Shown: positions 43,113 through 50,491 of the stretch, piece after piece | How positions within the stretch are numbered: the stretch's first letter is position 1 | How the letters are laid out: the number at the start of each line of letters is the position of its first letter | NCBI GenBank assembly: GCA_038244815.1 | Contig: JBBRTB010000002.1 | Span: forward strand, 1 to 64,000 | Length of the DNA stretch: 64,000 bases | Origin: DASVHS01 sp038244815 | GTDB taxonomy: Bacteria; Acidobacteriota; Thermoanaerobaculia; Gp7-AA8 | Reading direction: 5' to 3' | Notes under the pieces: generated by a model | Told to the model about the DNA's origin: nothing | The model's database searches: none | The model's input: only the letters and a program-made list of their open reading frames with translations | Position numbers and translations under genes: made by a program

Positions 43113-44039
43113 GTGAAGCCGCTGGCCATTACGCTGGGCGATCCCGCCGGCATCGGCGCGGAGGTGGTGCTCAAGGCTCTGACCGGCTTCGACGGGCCGG
43201 TCCGGCTGTTCGGATCGCACAAGTATGCGAAACGCGCCGGGTTCGTCCCTCCGCGTGCCGAGTTCCATGACATCGCGGCAGGCGACGACGTCCGCTTCGG
43301 CGAGATCTCCGCCGAGTCCGGAATGGTCGCGATCGAGTCGATCCATGCCGCCGTGGCCGCGGTCGAGCTCGGTGAATGCAGCGCCCTCGTCACCGCACCG
43401 ATCCATAAGCAGTCGATCGCCCTGGCCGGAGCCTCTTTCCCCGGTCATACGGAGCTGCTGGCATCGCGCGCCGGCCTGACCCGATACGGCTACGACTACG
43501 CGATGTATTTCGATTCGCCCTCGATCCGCACGGTGCTGCTGTCGGTACACGTGCCACTGGCCGAAGCCGTGGCATCGATCGAGGCCGGGAAGATCGCTGC
43601 GCTGGCGGAGCTGACCTCGCGCTCCTACCGCAAGCTCTACGGAAAAGTGCCGCGCCTGGCGATCGCCGGCGTGAATCCTCACGCCGGCGAGGGGGGAAGG
43701 TTCGGACGCGAGGAGGAGACGGTCGCGAACGGGGTCGACGAAGCCCGCCGCCGCGGCGTCGACGCCACCGGGCCTCATCCCGCGGATACGGTCTTTCTGG
43801 CGCAGCGCAACGGCAAGTACGATGTGGTCATGGCGATGTACCACGACCAGGGACTGATTCCTGTGAAGACGCTCGAGTTCGAGCGGTCGGTGAACGTGAC
43901 CCTCGGTCTGCCATACCTGCGCGGGTCGGTCGATCATGGCACCGCCTTCGACATCGCCGGGAAGGGCATCGCCGACGCACGGCCCATGCGCTACGCGATC
44001 GAATGGACCGCCCGAAACGCGGAACGGTGGACGGCATGA
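43113..44039 (+). CDS. pdxA: 4-hydroxythreonine-4-phosphate dehydrogenase
   Basis: PdxA oxidises 4-phosphohydroxythreonine to the aminoacetone phosphate precursor used by PdxJ. The 308-residue protein starts at GTG 43113 with LAITLGDPAGIGAEVVLKAL. It has TAPIHKQSI, PGHTELLA, GVNPHAGEGGRFG and YHDQGLIPVKTL with the metal-binding histidines. The stop overlaps the following small gene (ATGA). Confidence 0.95.
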   Translation: MKPLAITLGDPAGIGAEVVLKALTGFDGPVRLFGSHKYAKRAGFVPPRAEFHDIAAGDDVRFGEISAESGMVAIESIHAAVAAVELGECSALVTAPIHKQSIALAGASFPGHTELLASRAGLTRYGYDYAMYFDSPSIRTVLLSVHVPLAEAVASIEAGKIAALAELTSRSYRKLYGKVPRLAIAGVNPHAGEGGRFGREEETVANGVDEARRRGVDATGPHPADTVFLAQRNGKYDVVMAMYHDQGLIPVKTLEFERSVNVTLGLPYLRGSVDHGTAFDIAGKGIADARPMRYAIEWTARNAERWTA

Positions 44040-44182
44040 GCTCGCGCTGGGTCGTGCGGATCATCGGCATCGCCATGCTCATCGGCTTGCTTCTTCTGCT
44101 GGCCAGTCTGCAGAAACGCCTCGTGGAGATCGAGCGGACGCGCGGGCCGGCCGCAACCACGACGACCACGGGCACGCGTTGA
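44036..44182 (+). CDS. Small single-helix membrane protein (48 residues)
   Basis: ATG 44036 overlaps the pdxA stop as ATGA, and its own stop overlaps the next gene's TTG (TTGA). The peptide is SSRWVVRIIGIAMLIGLLLL, then LASLQKRLVEIERTRG and a Thr-rich tail. One strong transmembrane helix with a positive N-terminus is followed by a charged helix. The tight double overlap argues it is translated. No family is recognised. Confidence 0.6.
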   Translation: MSSRWVVRIIGIAMLIGLLLLLASLQKRLVEIERTRGPAATTTTTGTR

Positions 44183-45054
44183 AGCGCCACCATGTCGCCG
44201 TGCTGGCCCTTTTTCTGACGGCCGCGGCGTGGGGTGCGACCTTCACGATGGTCAAGAACATCCTTGACCGGATCGCGCCCGAGCCATTCATCTTCTTCCG
44301 CTTCACACTCGCCGGAGTCATGCTGGCCGCCGTCGCGCTGATGCGCGGGGAGATCACCCGGACACTCCTCCGTCCCGCCGCCACCCTCGGTCTGCTCGTG
44401 TTCGTGGGTTACTGGATGCAAACGCGGGGACTGATGTTCATCTCCCCTTCGCGGTCCGCCTTTCTGACGGGTTTGTACGTCGTGGCCGTCCCGTTCTGCG
44501 ACGCGCTGATCTACCGCGTGCGGATCTCCGCGCGTGCCTGGAGCGCGTCGGTGCTGGCGGTGGCCGGCACGGGAGCGATGATGGGCGGCTTCGATGCGCG
44601 CCCGCGCCTCGGCGACGTGCTCACGATCGGCTGCGCCGTGCTCTTCGGCCTGCACGTCGTGCTCAGCGCGCGCTACAGCACGCGGTATCCGACCACCGGA
44701 CTGGCTGCCGTGCAGGTTCTCTTCGTCGGCATGGCCGCCGCGCCGTTCTCGCTGCTCGTGCGGCGGACACCGCTCACGCGAGAGATCGTCATCGTCATCC
44801 TGTTCACGGCCATCGTGACCACTGCCCTGGCCTTCGCCGCGCTGATGTGGGCGCAGGCACACGTCAGCGCGACGGAAGCTGCGGTGATCCTGGCATTCGA
44901 GCCTGTCGCGGCATCGCTGACATCGGTGCTGTGGGACGGCGAGCCAGTGACAAGATCGTTCGTCATCGGCGCGCTCCTCATTCTCGCGGCCATGATCGTG
45001 TCGCAGACGTCTGCTACGATTCGAACCGATGGTACGAATCCTCGCCACGAATGA
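44179..45054 (+). CDS. EamA/DMT-family transporter
   Basis: I use TTG 44179 (LKRHHVAVLALFLTAAAWG), overlapping the stop of the 48-residue gene; 291 residues. About ten hydrophobic helices occur in two EamA repeats, the first with AAWGATFTMVKNIL and FIFFRFTLAGVMLA, the second ending EAAVILAFEPVAASL. DMT proteins export amino acids, nucleosides or other metabolites; the cargo is unknown. Its 3' end overlaps surE by 26 bases. Confidence 0.88.
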   Translation: MKRHHVAVLALFLTAAAWGATFTMVKNILDRIAPEPFIFFRFTLAGVMLAAVALMRGEITRTLLRPAATLGLLVFVGYWMQTRGLMFISPSRSAFLTGLYVVAVPFCDALIYRVRISARAWSASVLAVAGTGAMMGGFDARPRLGDVLTIGCAVLFGLHVVLSARYSTRYPTTGLAAVQVLFVGMAAAPFSLLVRRTPLTREIVIVILFTAIVTTALAFAALMWAQAHVSATEAAVILAFEPVAASLTSVLWDGEPVTRSFVIGALLILAAMIVSQTSATIRTDGTNPRHE

Positions 45055-45793
45055 CGACGGCATTTACAGCGAAGGGATTCGCAAACTCGCCGCTGCCCTC
45101 CGCGATGTGGGCGAGGTCATTATCGTGGCACCCGATCGCGAGCAGAGCGCGGCCTCGCACGCCCTCACACTCAACCGCCCGCTGCGTCTGCTCAAGCTCG
45201 AAGAGAACGAGTGGATCGTCGACGGCACACCCACCGACTGCATCAACCTGGCCGTGCTGTCGCTGCTCAAGGGGACCCGTCCGGACATCGTCGTCTCCGG
45301 CATCAACTTCGGCCCCAATCTCGGAGACGACGTCACCTACTCGGGGACGATCTCCGCGGCATTCGAAGGAGCGCTCCTGCACATCCCCTCCATCGCCTTC
45401 TCCCAGGTCATCGGAGAGCACTTCTCATTCGATCGGGCCGCGGCGTTCGCGGTCGAGCTGACACGGAACGTCCTCGCCGAAAAACCCGACCCCGGCATCG
45501 TCCTCAACGTCAACTTTCCGTCCTCCCCCTACCGCGGTCTGAAGATCACCAAACTGGGAAAGAGGATCTACGGCGAGGGAGTCATCGAGCGTCTCGATCC
45601 CCGCGGACGCAAGTACTACTGGATCGGCGGCGAGGAGGCGACCTGGTTCCCGGGCGAGAACACCGACTTCGAGGCCGTGCAAAACGGGTACGTCTCCATC
45701 ACCCCGCTGCATCTCGACCTCACCCACCACGAATCGATTCCACGGCTACGCGCGCTCGAGGAGAGGCTTGACCACGTCGCCAAAGCTCGATGA
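45029..45793 (+). CDS. surE: 5'/3'-nucleotidase SurE
   Basis: This 254-residue protein starts VRILATNDDGIYSEGIRKLA, with the DD metal ligands, and has APDREQSAASHALTL, DGTPTDCINLAV and VSGINFGPNLGDD. SurE removes phosphate from nucleoside monophosphates and is a stationary-phase survival factor. Its overlap with pcm repeats the surE-pcm pairing known from Proteobacteria. Confidence 0.96.
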   Translation: MVRILATNDDGIYSEGIRKLAAALRDVGEVIIVAPDREQSAASHALTLNRPLRLLKLEENEWIVDGTPTDCINLAVLSLLKGTRPDIVVSGINFGPNLGDDVTYSGTISAAFEGALLHIPSIAFSQVIGEHFSFDRAAAFAVELTRNVLAEKPDPGIVLNVNFPSSPYRGLKITKLGKRIYGEGVIERLDPRGRKYYWIGGEEATWFPGENTDFEAVQNGYVSITPLHLDLTHHESIPRLRALEERLDHVAKAR

Positions 45794-46451
45794 AACAGCC
45801 GCGCGCGAGCGCGATTTCGCGCATCAGCGCGCGCTCATGGTCGAGCGTCACGTGGCCGCACGCGGAATCACCGACCAGCGCGTGTTGCAGGCCATGCGTG
45901 AGGTGCCCAGGCATCTCTTCGTGCCCACCGTCGTGGCATCGAAAGCCTACGGCCCCGCCGCCCTCCCCATCGGTGCCAGGCAGACCATCTCCCAGCCATA
46001 CATCGTGGCCCGCATGATCGAGCTGCTCGAGCTCACGGGAAGAGAAAAAGTGCTCGAGATTGGCACGGGAACGGGATATCAGGCTGTGGTTCTCTCCAAG
46101 CTGTGTGCAAAGGTATTCTCCATCGAACGCATCAACGAGCTTGCCCTCCGGGCCAGCCAGCTCATCCGCGAGCTCGAGATCAACAACGCCGCCGTGAAAG
46201 TCTTCGACGGCACGTACGGCTGGTCGGATCAGGCGCCCTTCGACCGCATCATCGTGGCGGCCTCGGCGCCGGAGATCCCCGAACCGCTCCTGCAGCAGCT
46301 GGCGCGGACCGGAAAGCTGATCATCCCCGTCGGGGCGGGCAGCCAGCAGCGTCTGGCACGTGTCACCAGAGTCGGCACGACCATCCAGATCGAGGACTGC
46401 GGCACCGCGGAGTTCGTTCCTCTCGTCGGCAAGTTCGGCTGGAAGGAATGA
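45768..46451 (+). CDS. pcm: Protein-L-isoaspartate O-methyltransferase
   Basis: This 227-residue protein starts at TTG 45768 inside the surE 3' end. It has MREVPRHLFVP, LPIGARQTISQPYIVARMIELL and the SAM motif VLEIGTGTGYQAVVLS. Pcm methylates isoaspartyl residues to begin repair of aged proteins. Translation is probably coupled to surE. Confidence 0.95.
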   Translation: MTTSPKLDETAARERDFAHQRALMVERHVAARGITDQRVLQAMREVPRHLFVPTVVASKAYGPAALPIGARQTISQPYIVARMIELLELTGREKVLEIGTGTGYQAVVLSKLCAKVFSIERINELALRASQLIRELEINNAAVKVFDGTYGWSDQAPFDRIIVAASAPEIPEPLLQQLARTGKLIIPVGAGSQQRLARVTRVGTTIQIEDCGTAEFVPLVGKFGWKE

Positions 46452-46506
46452 GCGAGTGCTTCCGCGCACCCGCATTCCTGACCCGCGGTGGCGCCGAGGA
46501 TGACGC

Positions 46507-46953
46507 ATGAGAGTGCGCTCCCTGCTCATCGCCACGGCCGTCGTGTCGTCGATTCTCGGCGGCGCCGCGGTCTACCTCGTCCTGAGCGTCCCGAACGATC
46601 TCAAGGCCGACGCCATGATGAAGGCGGCGCGAAAAAACCTCGACGCCGGCAAGCGCGACGCGGCGCGGAAGGAGCTGTCGAGCATCGTGCAGCACTACCC
46701 GCGTACCGATGCCGCTGCCGCGGCCACCCTCGCTCTCATCAGCCTCGGCAACCAGGAGCGCAAGGACCTCGAAGCCGAGATCAAACAGCTGCGGGACAAC
46801 AACGCCAGGAGCGCCAGGACGCTCGATACGCTGTCGCAGAACGTCGAGACCATCAAGAGCACACCGCCTAAGGTCATCGTCGAGAAGCCGCCCGCCCGCA
46901 AGCCGGCACCGGCGAAAAAGAAAGCCGCGCCCCGCCGGCGCAGCCGCCACTGA
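46507..46953 (+). CDS. Membrane-anchored TPR-like hypothetical protein
   Basis: This 148-residue protein has an N-terminal helix (LLIATAVVSSILGGAAVYLVL) that is probably an uncleaved anchor. A TPR-like pair follows (ARKNLDAGKRDAARKELSSIVQHYPRTDAA in two helices), then a coiled-coil stretch (DLEAEIKQLRDNN) and a Lys/Arg/Pro-rich tail. I recognise no named family. It lies in the plus-strand run between pcm and acylphosphatase. Confidence 0.65.
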   Translation: MRVRSLLIATAVVSSILGGAAVYLVLSVPNDLKADAMMKAARKNLDAGKRDAARKELSSIVQHYPRTDAAAAATLALISLGNQERKDLEAEIKQLRDNNARSARTLDTLSQNVETIKSTPPKVIVEKPPARKPAPAKKKAAPRRRSRH

Positions 46954-46967
46954 TAAGATCACGCGGC

Positions 46968-47243
46968 ATGAAAGAGTTACGGCTCATCCGGATCCACGGA
47001 AAAGTCCAGGGAGTCGGCTATCGCTTCTTCGCCACGCGCGTGGCGCGGCGTCTCGGGCTCAAAGGCTCGATCGAGAACCAGCGGGACGGCACGGTCGAAG
47101 CGATGGTCGAGGGCGAGAAGAAAGCGATCGACGAATGGATCGAGGAGTTGAAGGAAGGGCCGCGCTACGCCGAGGTGACGAAGATCGATCAGGAGACGAA
47201 AGAATTCACGGGAAGACTCCCTGACTTCGACGTGAAATTCTGA
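46968..47243 (+). CDS. acyP: Acylphosphatase
   Basis: This 91-residue protein matches the family length. RIHGKVQGVGYRFFATRVA holds the phosphate-binding loop with the catalytic Arg, and GSIENQRDGTVEAMVEG holds the catalytic Asn. It hydrolyses acyl phosphates in the cytoplasm. Its stop overlaps the apt start (TGATG). Confidence 0.94.
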   Translation: MKELRLIRIHGKVQGVGYRFFATRVARRLGLKGSIENQRDGTVEAMVEGEKKAIDEWIEELKEGPRYAEVTKIDQETKEFTGRLPDFDVKF

Positions 47244-47767
47244 TGACCGCCGCCGACGAGCTCAAAGCACTCATCCGCGACGTTCCCGATTTTCCGAAGC
47301 CGGGAATCATGTTCAAGGACATCACGCCGCTGCTCCGGTCGGCGCACGGCCTCGATCGCAGCGTCCACGAACTGGCGGAGCCGTATCGCCGTTCCGGTGT
47401 GACGATGGTCGCCGGCATCGAGTCGCGCGGCTTCATCTTCGGAAGTTGCGTAGCCCGGATCCTGGACGTGGGGTTCGTCCCCATCCGGAAGCCTGGCAAG
47501 CTTCCCTGGACGCGCCGGCGCAACGAGTACGTCCTCGAGTACGGCACCGACGCGCTGGAGATTCACGACGATGCTCTGACCGGCAGCGACCGCGTGCTCA
47601 TCGTCGACGATGTCCTGGCCACGGGAGGTACTGCCGCCGCCGCGGCCGCACTCGTCCGCGGCTTCGCGGCCACGCTCGTCGGCGTGGCCACGGTCATCGA
47701 GCTGACGTTCCTCGACCCGAGGAAAAAGCTGGCAGGGGTGGACGTGCACACGATTCTGCGCTACTGA
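47243..47767 (+). CDS. apt: Adenine phosphoribosyltransferase
   Basis: This 174-residue protein carries PDFPKPGIMFKDITPLL, GIESRGFIFG and the PRPP motif VLIVDDVLATGGTAAAA. It salvages adenine to AMP, feeding the nucleotide pool that SurE upstream turns over. Translationally coupled to acyP. Confidence 0.96.
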   Translation: MTAADELKALIRDVPDFPKPGIMFKDITPLLRSAHGLDRSVHELAEPYRRSGVTMVAGIESRGFIFGSCVARILDVGFVPIRKPGKLPWTRRRNEYVLEYGTDALEIHDDALTGSDRVLIVDDVLATGGTAAAAAALVRGFAATLVGVATVIELTFLDPRKKLAGVDVHTILRY

Positions 47768-47774
47768 TCTGCTC

Positions 47775-49208
47775 ATGTACGACCTGATCGTCATCGGCTC
47801 CGGTCCGGCTGGCGAAAAAGGGGCAGCCCAGGCCGCCTACTTCGGGAAGAGTGTGGCCCTCATCGAGCGCGAGCCGATCCTGGGCGGAGCGTGCGTGAAC
47901 ACCGGCACCATCCCATCGAAAACGCTGCGCGAGTCCGCGCTCCATCTCTCCGGCTTCCGCCAGCGAGGCTTTCGCGGCACGGTGGAGATGAGAATCAAGA
48001 ATGACGTGACCATCGGCGAGTTCATGCATCGCAAGAACCTCGTCGTCGAGCGCGAATGGAAGCGGATCGAGGAGAACCTGCGCAACCACAAGGTCGACCG
48101 CTACACCGGCGCGGCGCGGTTCGTCACCCCCAACGGCATCGAAGTCAGCGGCGCCGCCGGCACGATCGCCCTGGAAGGCTCGGTCATTCTCATCGCCACC
48201 GGTTCCTCGCCATACCGTCCGGCCAGCGTCCCCTTCGATGACAGGATGATCTGCGACAGCGACACGATCCTGCACATCGACACCATCCCGGAGTCGATGG
48301 CCGTCGTCGGCGCCGGCGTGATCGGCTGCGAATACGCCTCGATCTTCGCCGCTCTCGGCGTCGAGGTACATCTCGTGGACGGCCGCACCTCCCTGCTTCC
48401 GCACATCGACCGCGAGATCGTGCGCGTCCTCCTCGGCGAAATGGAGACGCGCCTGGGCGTGACACTGCACCTGGGATGCGACGTCGAGACGATCGAGCGC
48501 GTCGGTGACGAGGTCAGCGTCACGCTGAAGGACGGCTCGTGCTTCGTCGTCGACCAGGTCCTCTATGCGGCAGGAAGGAGCAGCAACAGCGCCGGCCTGA
48601 ATCTGGAGGCCGTGGGTGTGAATACCGCAAATCGCGGCCTCATCATCGTCAACGAGCGCTACCAGACCTCAGTGCCGAACATCTACGCCGCCGGTGACGT
48701 GATCGGGTTCCCGGGGCTGGCCTCGACGTCGATGGAACAGGCGCGCGTGGCCATGGTCCATGCCTTCGATCTCAAGTACAAGACCCGCCTGGCCGCGAAT
48801 CTGCCCTACGGCATCTATACGATCCCGGAGTTGTCCACCATCGGCCTGACCGAGGAACAGTGCCGGGAGCGCAACATCCACTACGAAGCGGGCCGGGCCT
48901 TTTACCGCAGCAACGCCCGCGGTCAGATCATCGGCGACACCAAAGGGCTCATCAAACTCGTTTTCGAGGCCGGCAGTCTCAAGCTTCTGGGCGTTCACAT
49001 CGTCGGCGAAAATGCCTCGGAGCTGCTGCACATCGGGATGATGGTCATGCAGTTCGAAGGCACGATCAACGCGTTTATCGAGGGCGTCTTCAACTTCCCC
49101 ACTCTCAGCGAAGCCTACAAGTACGCGGCGTATGATGGACTCGGTAATCTGGCGCGCGACCGCACGAATCCGGCCCGCGCTCATATGCCGGTCAAGGAGA
49201 TGGCATGA
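47775..49208 (+). CDS. sthA: Soluble (Si-specific) NAD(P)+ transhydrogenase
   Basis: This 477-residue flavoprotein belongs to the pyridine-nucleotide disulfide oxidoreductase superfamily. The FAD motif LIVIGSGPAGEKGAAQA, a second dinucleotide fold VVGAGVIGCEYASIF and FAD motif NIYAAGDVIGF are present. The active-disulfide position reads GGACVNTGTIPSK: Cys40 is kept but the second Cys is Thr45. This fits SthA, which transfers hydride without a disulfide, better than lipoamide dehydrogenase. Its stop overlaps the CBS gene. Confidence 0.9.
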   Translation: MYDLIVIGSGPAGEKGAAQAAYFGKSVALIEREPILGGACVNTGTIPSKTLRESALHLSGFRQRGFRGTVEMRIKNDVTIGEFMHRKNLVVEREWKRIEENLRNHKVDRYTGAARFVTPNGIEVSGAAGTIALEGSVILIATGSSPYRPASVPFDDRMICDSDTILHIDTIPESMAVVGAGVIGCEYASIFAALGVEVHLVDGRTSLLPHIDREIVRVLLGEMETRLGVTLHLGCDVETIERVGDEVSVTLKDGSCFVVDQVLYAAGRSSNSAGLNLEAVGVNTANRGLIIVNERYQTSVPNIYAAGDVIGFPGLASTSMEQARVAMVHAFDLKYKTRLAANLPYGIYTIPELSTIGLTEEQCRERNIHYEAGRAFYRSNARGQIIGDTKGLIKLVFEAGSLKLLGVHIVGENASELLHIGMMVMQFEGTINAFIEGVFNFPTLSEAYKYAAYDGLGNLARDRTNPARAHMPVKEMA

Positions 49209-49645
49209 GTCAGATCGCTCAGATCATGGAAGGCCGTCCGCTCATTCACGCCGAGTCTTCGGAGAGCGTCCGCCACGTGGCGCAGCGCATGTCCAGAGAG
49301 AACGTCGGCGCGGTGGCCGTGCTCGATTCGGGCCGGCTGGTCGGCGTATTCTCCGAGCGCGACGTGATGGCGCGCGTCGTCGCCGAAGGTCTCGATCCGG
49401 ACAAAACGCCCATTGCCAACGTCATGACCAGAGACATCGTCGTCGCCGATCCCCGCGAGAGCGTCGGCAGCGCGCTGGCGAAGATGCACAACGTGGGGTG
49501 CCGTCATCTCCCCGTCGTCAGAGACGGAAACCTCGTGGGCATGCTCTCGATCCGCGACCTGCTCGAGGTCGACGATCAGGACAATACGAATCGCGCGCGT
49601 TTCCTGCGCGAGCTCGTCACGTACAGCCCCGACTTCGACAGCTAG
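49205..49645 (+). CDS. CBS-domain-pair protein
   Basis: This 146-residue protein is made of two CBS motifs: GAVAVLDSGRLVGVFSERDV and CRHLPVVRDGNLVGMLSIRD. Stand-alone CBS pairs bind adenosine nucleotides and often tune a neighbouring enzyme; the coupled start with sthA (4-base overlap) suggests nucleotide sensing linked to NAD(P) balance. That link is inference. Confidence 0.9.
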   Translation: MSQIAQIMEGRPLIHAESSESVRHVAQRMSRENVGAVAVLDSGRLVGVFSERDVMARVVAEGLDPDKTPIANVMTRDIVVADPRESVGSALAKMHNVGCRHLPVVRDGNLVGMLSIRDLLEVDDQDNTNRARFLRELVTYSPDFDS

Positions 49646-49673
49646 GAATGGCCCCGGCACACCGGCCTGGAAC

Positions 49674-49833
49674 CTAGTGGAGTGTAACGGCAGAATCGGG
49701 ACCAGATGGCGCAGAGGATCGGCGACGGCGCGCCGACGCAAGAATAGCGGGGACTATTCTGAGGAGGCGCAACGAAGCTCGCGGCGTTGAGACCAAGCCA
49801 GGTGGTCCCGATTCTGCCGTTACACTCCACTAG
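49674..49833. mobile_element. MITE-like palindromic element with 31-base perfect inverted ends
   Basis: The arms 49674-49704 and 49803-49833 are perfect inverted copies. The outermost four bases are CTAG on both sides, so the element may be a ~152-base insert with 27-base inverted ends flanked by a CTAG duplication. A second stem lies inside (AGAATAG/CTATTCT at 49741-49760, extended by GCGCC/GGCGC). It has no coding capacity. It lies between convergent genes and overlaps the 3' end of the minus-strand gene, supplying its stop codon. It could also act as a two-way terminator. Confidence 0.75.
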
Positions 49834-50074
49834 CGCCCGGCGCCAGCTTCAGCACCATGCGTGGCGAGCCTTTCGTCAGGTGAGCGCCCGGCTGCAGCTC
49901 GAACGAGTCCTGCTGCGTCGCGCTGGCGCCGCCCAAAAGGAGAAAGAGGCGGGCCAGCTCGCGGAACGAAGCCGCTTCGGCCTCGATCACCACTTCTCCT
50001 CCCTCGCTGCGCACCGTGAGCGGCGAGCGCGTCAATCCTTCCAGCGCCATGATGGCGAGGTCGTAGTTCATCAC
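49820..50074 (-). CDS. Hypothetical 84-residue protein, 3' end inside a repeat element
   Basis: ATG 50074 overlaps the stop of the upstream PTPS gene by 4 bases, supporting translation. The body has a beta strand pair, a helix (SFRELARLFLLLGG) and GSPRMVLKLAPG. The last residues, SGV and the TAA stop, are encoded by the right arm of the palindromic element. I noted faint similarity of layout to small Imm32-like proteins but cannot support it. Confidence 0.55.
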   Translation of the reverse strand: MMNYDLAIMALEGLTRSPLTVRSEGGEVVIEAEAASFRELARLFLLLGGASATQQDSFELQPGAHLTKGSPRMVLKLAPGASGV

Positions 50075-50481
50075 TCGTCCTCTCCGCGGTAAACCACGGA
50101 ATTCTTCTCCGTCTCTTCCAGCACGATCTCGTACAGCGATCCCGTGCTGATGGCCGGCGCGAGCTGCTGCCAGAACGAGCGGGCCAGATTCTCCGCGGTG
50201 GGGACGACGTCACGAAGAAAATCGACGTCCTCGTTGAGGTTGCGATGATCGACGCGATCGATGACGCGCTCGCGCATGATGTCCTTGAGCTTCTTCAGAT
50301 CGATGACCATACCGGTCTCGGGATCGATCTTCCCACGCACGCTCACCCGGATGAAGTAGTTGTGGCCGTGGCCGCGAGGGTTGTCGCACTTATCGTACGT
50401 GGCCCGGTTCCACTCGGCGTCGCGGTTCGGATTGTGAAGGCGATGAGCGGCAGAGAAACTGAGTCGTGCGGTGACGATCAT
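50071..50481 (-). CDS. 6-pyruvoyl-tetrahydropterin synthase family protein
   Basis: This 136-residue protein has the zinc ligands SAAHRL and GHGHNY, VIDLKKLKDIMRERVIDRVDH and PTAENLARSFW with a C-terminal LEETEKN. The catalytic Cys precedes the HGH by five residues (CDNPRGHGH), the spacing of mammalian-type PTPS. Classical QueD has CxxxHGH. It could therefore make 6-pyruvoyl-tetrahydropterin rather than the queuosine precursor. No other queuosine or biopterin gene is in view. Confidence 0.88.
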   Translation of the reverse strand: MIVTARLSFSAAHRLHNPNRDAEWNRATYDKCDNPRGHGHNYFIRVSVRGKIDPETGMVIDLKKLKDIMRERVIDRVDHRNLNEDVDFLRDVVPTAENLARSFWQQLAPAISTGSLYEIVLEETEKNSVVYRGEDE

Positions 50482-50491
50482 GAGTCGAAGA

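Noticed and set aside
42612..43937. Long minus-strand open frame of ~440 codons
   Set aside because: It is antisense to the Hfq-like gene and pdxA, has low-complexity Arg/His/Asp composition and no family motif. A shadow of high GC; the same holds for frames at 1732-3054, 24773-26824 and 58078-60096.
47775..49208. Dihydrolipoamide dehydrogenase
   Set aside because: The second active-site cysteine is threonine (CVNTGT) and no 2-oxoacid dehydrogenase genes are nearby.
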